From positions 1,426,001 through 1,490,000 of the forward strand of contig JBAJFE010000038.1 in assembly GCA_037903355.1 (NCBI GenBank): DNA of 64,000 bases, written 5' to 3'. Origin of the DNA: Trichuris trichiura. Its lineage: Eukaryota > Nematoda > Enoplea > Trichinellida > Trichuridae. The notes under the pieces were generated by a model. The model saw only the letters and a program-made list of their open reading frames with translations. It did no database searches and had not been told where the DNA came from. The position numbers and the translations under genes were made by a program. This document shows positions 59,411 through 64,000 of this stretch, in pieces. Position 1 is the first letter of the stretch; every line of letters begins with the position of its first letter.

Positions 59411-60108
59411 AAGAAATATTCCGTAATGAAAACCGTCCACCGGTTGGTGATTAAGTCGGCGGCCTGCTAAGCACCGGGGACTTGACGCTCATAGTTCCCT
59501 CCGGAATTAAGAATTCGTCGTTTAGTTGCTAAGTGAAGGGTAAGTTTGCTTAAGCTGTCTGGCTGCTTGAGCAGAAAAATTCTTGCTAGTTCGTCTGCTT
59601 GCTAAAGAAAACTTTAAGGCAGCGAGCAGGACTCCAAATTTTGCCTGAGTTAAGATCTGAGAAATCAGCAGTTTCTGTCAAATTTGTTTTCTTTCCACCG
59701 TGGCTAGATCAGAGCAAATCGTTTTGTGCATTGCAATGCACTGTTTAACGTGACTGGTACCTGCGTTTACTTTAAATACTATGATGTAAAGTTTAAATTG
59801 GTTTTCCTGTGCTGTTGATGAAACATGGCAAAAAGGTTGTTGCGTTTCGCTGTTTGATAATAAGTTCAGCCTTCCCGTCTTACTTTGACTAATTGGGTGC
59901 CGGTTCTGCTGTTTTACTACTATATCTTCCTCATTTTATGAAAGATGGTAGGGTCTTCAGTTTACAATTCGCCTGCTTTTTTATTGCCGAACGTTTCCTA
60001 GCATTGTACTTGTACAAAGTAATTTTCGTTAACTAGCAAGCAGACATAAAATTGTGGCACGCGGTAGACGCGTCGTTTGCGCTTATTTCATCTTCAACTA
60101 ATTTCCAG
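59411..60108. other. Upstream region of the lipase gene
   Basis: No repeat was recognised. It ends in TAATTTCCAG, a good 3' splice site 7 nt before the lipase ATG. This fits either a spliced-leader acceptor or the end of a 5'-UTR intron. Confidence 0.4.
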
Positions 60109-60115
60109 GAATAGG

Positions 60116-61183
60116 ATGAGCCGTTCTCGCAGCTCGTCTAGCCAGAGCGAAAGTTCAAAATTGAAACCTGGAAGTTCAATTGCTGGCAGTCACGATCTAG
60201 CAATATCTTTCTGCGGATGCGGGTTTTTAGGTCTTTACCACTGTGGAGCAGCCCGGTGTATGACAGTCCATGGCAGCAGTGTTTTGGCTAGGTGCAAGAG
60301 GTTTGCCGGTGCTTCAGCTGGTGCCCTAGTTGCTGCTTTACTGCTCACGTCGAGTGAAACTATCGATGTAAGAGAAGTTTCAAACATTTTCAAATATTAT
60401 GGGTGCTGCGTTAAGATTGCGGCAAATTTGGTTTTGGCCCTAGCTGAAGAAGTTAGGTCGTTGAAATACGGTCTTTTAAATAGAGAATTCTCGCTTTCTC
60501 ATCGTGTGTACGATGAGATGAGCAGGCTTTTGCCTGAAGAGGCTCACAAAGTCGTTACCAACAAACTTTTCATTTCCATGACGGATAGAGATACATTAAA
60601 AGGGCGATTGGAATCTCATTTCGAAACTCGGGAAAAGTTGCTGAAGGTATGTCTAACCTAAACAGGGGATACTTTCTTTACCAAAGTTTTAGTGCTTAGT
60701 CGCGTCCAGTTATATACCTTTCTTCTCAGGCATTCATGAAAACCCGCCAGAAATAGAAGGCTGCGTAAGAAACCTTTTGATTCTTCTCTCCAAAGAGAAT
60801 GGTAAACTTTTGTTTTTCAGCGTTACATTGATGGCGGCATATGCCTTAACTTACCAGTCTTTCGTGACTTGCGAACAATAACTATCAGTCCGTTTCACAG
60901 TTCAGATGCTGACGTATCTCCTGTTGATGACAGGCTGTTTTTCGATTGGCGTTTCACGGTAGGAAAACAGAAGTTACAGGTAATCTGTTGAGCTCGGTTT
61001 GACATCCGGTCACGTTTGTCTTACCTTTAGTTCAGCTACAATAATTTTGTCAGGGGAAAGCAGGCTCTTATCCCACCATCAGACGAAATTCTGCGGGAAT
61101 ACCTTGAGCGCGGATTCATTGACATGATGATATTTTTGAAGAAAAACGACGTGTTTGAGCGCCTCGAAGGCTCGGAAGTTTAA
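60116..61183 (+). CDS. Patatin-like phospholipase (PNPLA, ATGL-type lipase), four exons
   Basis: Coding exons 60116-60646, 60693-60764, 60821-60979 and 61031-61183 are all in phase 0, separated by introns of 46, 56 and 51 nt with GTATGT, GTAAGA and GTAATC donors. The product is 304 residues. A Ser-rich leader (1-25) is followed by the oxyanion-hole motif GCGFLGLYHCG (34-44), the nucleophile elbow GASAG (Ser67), the ATGL-type segment YIPFFSG ... PPEIEGC, and the catalytic Asp in RYIDGG (Asp205). After that come ITISPF and RGKQALIPPSDEIL. Ser-Asp dyad enzymes of this type hydrolyse triacylglycerol or phospholipid at lipid droplets. The long hydrophobic C-terminal part of vertebrate ATGL (about 500 residues) is missing, so it resembles the shorter PNPLA members. 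An acceptor 7 nt before the ATG suggests trans-splicing. AATAAA at 61445-61450 is a likely poly(A) signal. Confidence 0.88.
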
Positions 61184-61444
61184 TAAATGCTGCCTGCAGA
61201 TATTCAGTGTTTTATCCCTTATGTTGGGCGTTGCAAGCAACTTGAGTCATGTATTGATCACTGCGCTCACAAATGTACTGAGTAGCTCACTTTGGACAAA
61301 GTTATCAAGCACTTATTTGCCATATAGTTGCGTTATTTAGATTTCCTGAGAAAAAATCAAGTTTCATAAACGTCAATGTAATCTGCTCACCATTCGCATC
61401 GTTAGTGGAAATATAACACGCAGTTTTCTGAGTCGACCATTTTC

Positions 61445-61450
61445 AATAAA
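61445..61450 (+). terminator. Probable poly(A) signal of the lipase gene
   Basis: AATAAA 262 nt after the stop. Another AATAAA overlaps the stop codon itself (61182-61187) and is less likely to be used. Confidence 0.45.
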
Positions 61451-63248
61451 ATATTGTCTTGAATGGAGACTATTCTTCGTTGAAAAGCGTGAGAGGAGCA
61501 TTCAATGTATGTTTTTCCTATTTATAGCTGAATATGCTCGTAATCGGCTTAGAATAATTTGATCGTCTTTGGTAGTCAGCCTGCCACCTTGTTTTAGAGT
61601 TGCCTGAGGCATCTTACAGCATTCATATGTGCGCACGTTCACTTAAAAAGTTACTATTGCAGTTTGTCCGAAGTTTGCTGTTGCGAAGTTAGAAAAACAT
61701 TTTATTTACTCATGTGCAAGCTGCATTTCTATCTGCTTACGAAGCGTACATTGCGCATGCTGCAGATGCTATACTTTGCGTTTATTGTGCGCATATTTGC
61801 CTTCACGCCGTACGTTTGATAACTTTAGTTCCGTTACATAGGTCAGGATGTTCCCTCGCTGGATGTGGATAGCTCCGCGGTAAAGATTGCGCTGCTTTCT
61901 TCTGAATCCACACTTTCCGTAGCCACTACTGCTGGTGGTTTGGGGTGAACAGTGGCACTATCTTTCTGCGGGTTGTTCGAGTTTGTGGTTGAAACTTCTG
62001 TAAAAATATCTATTTTCATTTGCACGTTTTACACTTTACATATCGCAGCTCATCTTGTAATCTTTTCAAATTGTAGATTGAAAATAGGATATTTTCAACC
62101 ACCGAAAAATGTTTCACAATTTTTGTTTATTTAGGTCGCCTATAATTTACTGATAGTCACGTATTTTACGAGATACTTTTGATACCGTCAAAGACTGTCG
62201 TTTTCGGTAGCATAAATTATCCAGAGAATTGAAGTTTTGCATATTAATCTTAGCGTTTTGCGTGTTCAAATGTCTATTTTGACTTGTTGTAGTGTTACTT
62301 GAGAAGCATTATCTTAACCGTAGTTGAACTTTTTCAGAGGGCTTTCTGTCTCAGGGATCAATATGCGAAAGTTCTCTTAGCTTTCGTTTAGGCTTTTTGT
62401 TTGTCACCTGACTACCTAATAGTAATAGTTTCCGTCGGTTTGATTGGAAAGTAAAATGCTGCTTTTAATCTTTTCGTTTTATGGTGAAACTTCCTTAATC
62501 CGGACTCCCATAAACCGGATCCTTCTCTAATCCAGATTCGTGGAAGAGAACAATAGAACGACCGTATACATTGAAGATGATTGGGCTAACTGTATGAAAC
62601 GGACAGTCGCTTGGTGGCAACGGTTATAAGGGCAGCAAGCAACCAGCCAACGGTCTTCTCAGTATACGTTAGCATGGGCGCCGACTGACCACGACTCTTC
62701 CGATCCAATTTCAACCAATAATTTGACTGCAGCAAGGCACCTCGAGACCTAGGCTCCCCCAAATAAACAGAAATGTGGATCAAAAACCTGGTGTTTTTCA
62801 ATCGTGTAAAACTACAATATGTTCTCATATAACGCTGGTCAGCCGTTTTCCTTGATAAGACGGACTTCGCCGTCCTCGTAAGCTATCTCGCAGTTTGCAG
62901 AGACTGACATCAGAAAGTGGCGTTTTCGATGAAGAAGCCGGCAAACTCCGGTTTTAATGGGCGGGCCATTGCAAGGCCATTATTCGGTACAAATTTGGGC
63001 CCCTATCGATGCGTAGTTATTGAGATATTCCGATATGCCTCCAGGGCGAAGAGGAACGAATTTAAACTCAGAGAGCTGGGAATACGACTAATCGTTTACC
63101 TATCCAACGGGAACTAAGCGCGTGAACCAGAAAACTCCAAAGATTCTTTACACGGCGGAAGCGAGCAATTTTCCATTTTAGTGTTTTCGCGCTTCCGCGG
63201 CTGAGAACGGCAACATTTAGCTCCCGCTTAAAACGTGGTCGCTCGCGT
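61451..63248. other. No gene resolved
   Basis: At 61,849-62,010 both strands have open, splice-flanked stretches (minus: Ser/Thr/Glu-rich, after TTTTTACAG; plus: after TTACATAG), so a terminal exon may exist, but strand and partner exons are undecided. Near 62,483 GGTGAAACTTCCTTAATCCG resembles the end of another Tigger-type element; no partner end was found. Confidence 0.35.
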
Positions 63249-63303
63249 AGCATGTCCGCTACTACCAGACGTGTTTCGAACGTCTGCTAGTAGCGGACAT
63301 GCT
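63249..63303. repeat. Hairpin, 24-bp arms
   Basis: AGCATGTCCGCTACTACC (from 63249) is inverted at 63280-63303 with one mismatch and a 7-nt loop. Confidence 0.6.
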
Positions 63304-63485
63304 AGTCGCTGTGTACGCCAGGTACCTACATCTGAAACTGTATTACCTGCTTTTTCGCAGAGCCTTTTTCGCCATAGGCATACTAAGGGATACCTGCTCA
63401 TACGTAACAACATTTCCATTAACCGCGACAAAGAGATGGAGGTCAACTCGATATGGACATCTGTTATCAGTAAAACGGGTTGTTG

Positions 63486-63758
63486 AAAACATGATGCTTT
63501 GGTACGGGAGTATGTGTTTTCATATTGAAAGTATCTTTATTACGGATTCTCCCGTTGAGACGTAAAATAAAAAGATTTTTTCTTTCTTTCCGGAGCTTTC
63601 AGGTCTTTCGCGAGCCGTCTTCAGCGGTAAGATTATGTGTAGTCATAATCTCACCGCTGAAGAGGGGTCGCGAAAGACCCGAAAGCTCCGGAAATAAAGA
63701 AAAAAATCTTTTTATTTTACGTCTCAACGGGAGAATCCGTAATAAAGATACTTTCAAG
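63486..63758. mobile_element. Palindromic mini-element 3 with two hammerhead-like cores
   Basis: Flanked by CGGGTTGTTG at 63476-63485 and 63759-63768 (10 bp). It has a 5' leader AAAACATGATGCTTTGG-TACGGGAG like the other two, then inverted arms 63525-63637 and 63644-63757 with a 6-nt spacer. Cores are at 63597-63624 (minus) and 63657-63684 (plus). Confidence 0.85.
63657..63684 (+). ncRNA. Hammerhead-ribozyme-like core
   Basis: CTGAAGA, G, GGGTC, GCGAAA, GACCC, GAAAGCTCCGG. Perfect 5-bp stem. The spacer base is G here, which could pair with the C before GAAA as in a standard hammerhead. Confidence 0.5.
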
Positions 63759-63789
63759 CGGGTTGTTGTTCCATACCGACTGACGCCCC

Positions 63790-64000
63790 TCCCGCCTGAC
63801 CTTTTAATACTCTACCATTGCAGTAAATCTTGCATTACAATCATCGCTGACGACGGGACAAGGTTGCTCCCGAAAGCTCCGAATCTTCTGAGTGCTTGTT
63901 CTAAATTTTTTTCCTTAATAGTTGCTCATCCATTCGTTGGTAGGGCACTTGCTTCGGTTTTACTTCAGAAATTATCAACGGGCTAGACAAAACCGTACTA
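63790..64000 (+). repeat. Repeat family D, copy 2 (runs off the window)
   Basis: Carries a well preserved core at 63847-63875 (CTGACGA, C, GGGA/TCCC, GAAAGCTCCG). TTTTTTTCCTTAAT, TGCTCATCCATTCG and TTGGTAGGGCACTTGC follow as in the 59.2 kb copy. The right end is outside the window. Confidence 0.6.
63847..63875 (+). ncRNA. Hammerhead-ribozyme-like core, family D
   Basis: The stem bases (GGGA with TCCC) differ from the PLE version (GGGTC with GACCC) while pairing is kept. Position 7 is C. Confidence 0.5.

Noticed and set aside
61843..62025. Ser/Thr/Glu-rich minus-strand frame with good acceptor
   Set aside because: The plus strand is equally open with its own acceptor and no partner exons fit; evidence too balanced to call a gene.

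Overview
The window looks like a piece of a repeat-rich, AT-leaning invertebrate genome, most likely a nematode. Four genes or gene pieces can be assembled exon by exon with matching splice phases. Where introns are free of transposons they are tiny (46-56 nt). One start codon sits 7 nt after a good 3' splice site, as in trans-spliced genes. BPI/LBP-type lipid-binding proteins, an ATGL-type patatin lipase and a SAMD1-like chromatin protein fit a metazoan. No bacterial operons, tRNAs or rRNAs were seen. The nematode assignment is inference; a search with the SAMD1-like, BPI-like and PNPLA proteins would settle it.

Layout. Bases 1-38,900 are mostly transposons and their relics: a decayed Tigger/pogo DNA transposon (3.3-5.6 kb), Tigger-derived MITEs, a mariner pseudogene (13.9-14.8 kb), a 4.5 kb Penelope-like retroelement (PLE) insertion made of one nearly full copy plus an inverted 5'-truncated copy (18.2-22.8 kb), a solo LTR (30.6-30.9 kb), a hAT-like MITE (33.0-33.5 kb) and many short hairpin elements. 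Bases 39,700-51,000 carry host genes: a SAMD1-like gene (+, four exons spread over 5.7 kb by transposons in its introns), a probable minus-strand multi-exon gene of unknown function (46.5-47.4 kb), a two-exon gene for a 57-residue protein (+) and a single-exon BPI/LBP-like gene (-). Bases 52,000-57,700 hold a young, almost intact Ty3/gypsy retrotransposon with identical 142-bp LTRs, inserted in the opposite orientation into an older gypsy relic. Bases 60,100-61,200 carry a four-exon patatin-like (PNPLA/ATGL-type) lipase gene. The right end holds more hairpin elements.

The most unusual signal is a short motif repeated about 20 times on both strands: CTGANGA, a 5-bp hairpin, then GAAAGC. The N is T, C or A, and the hairpin arms differ between copies while staying mostly complementary. 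This is the layout of a hammerhead ribozyme catalytic core. It occurs in the terminal repeats of the PLE, in at least three nearly perfect palindromic mini-elements of about 275 bp with 10-15 bp target duplications, and in further non-autonomous families. PLE-encoded hammerheads are known from other animals. The mirror-image mini-elements, each with one motif on each strand, are the part most likely to be undescribed. The third helix and the cleavage site could not be resolved by eye.

Insertions give a relative order. A PLE inserted into a TACCGTGTTTCCCC-ended MITE, and a Tigger MITE then landed inside the PLE reading frame. A young gypsy landed in an old gypsy relic. Tigger MITEs also sit in the intron of the 57-residue gene and in intron 1 of the SAMD1-like gene.
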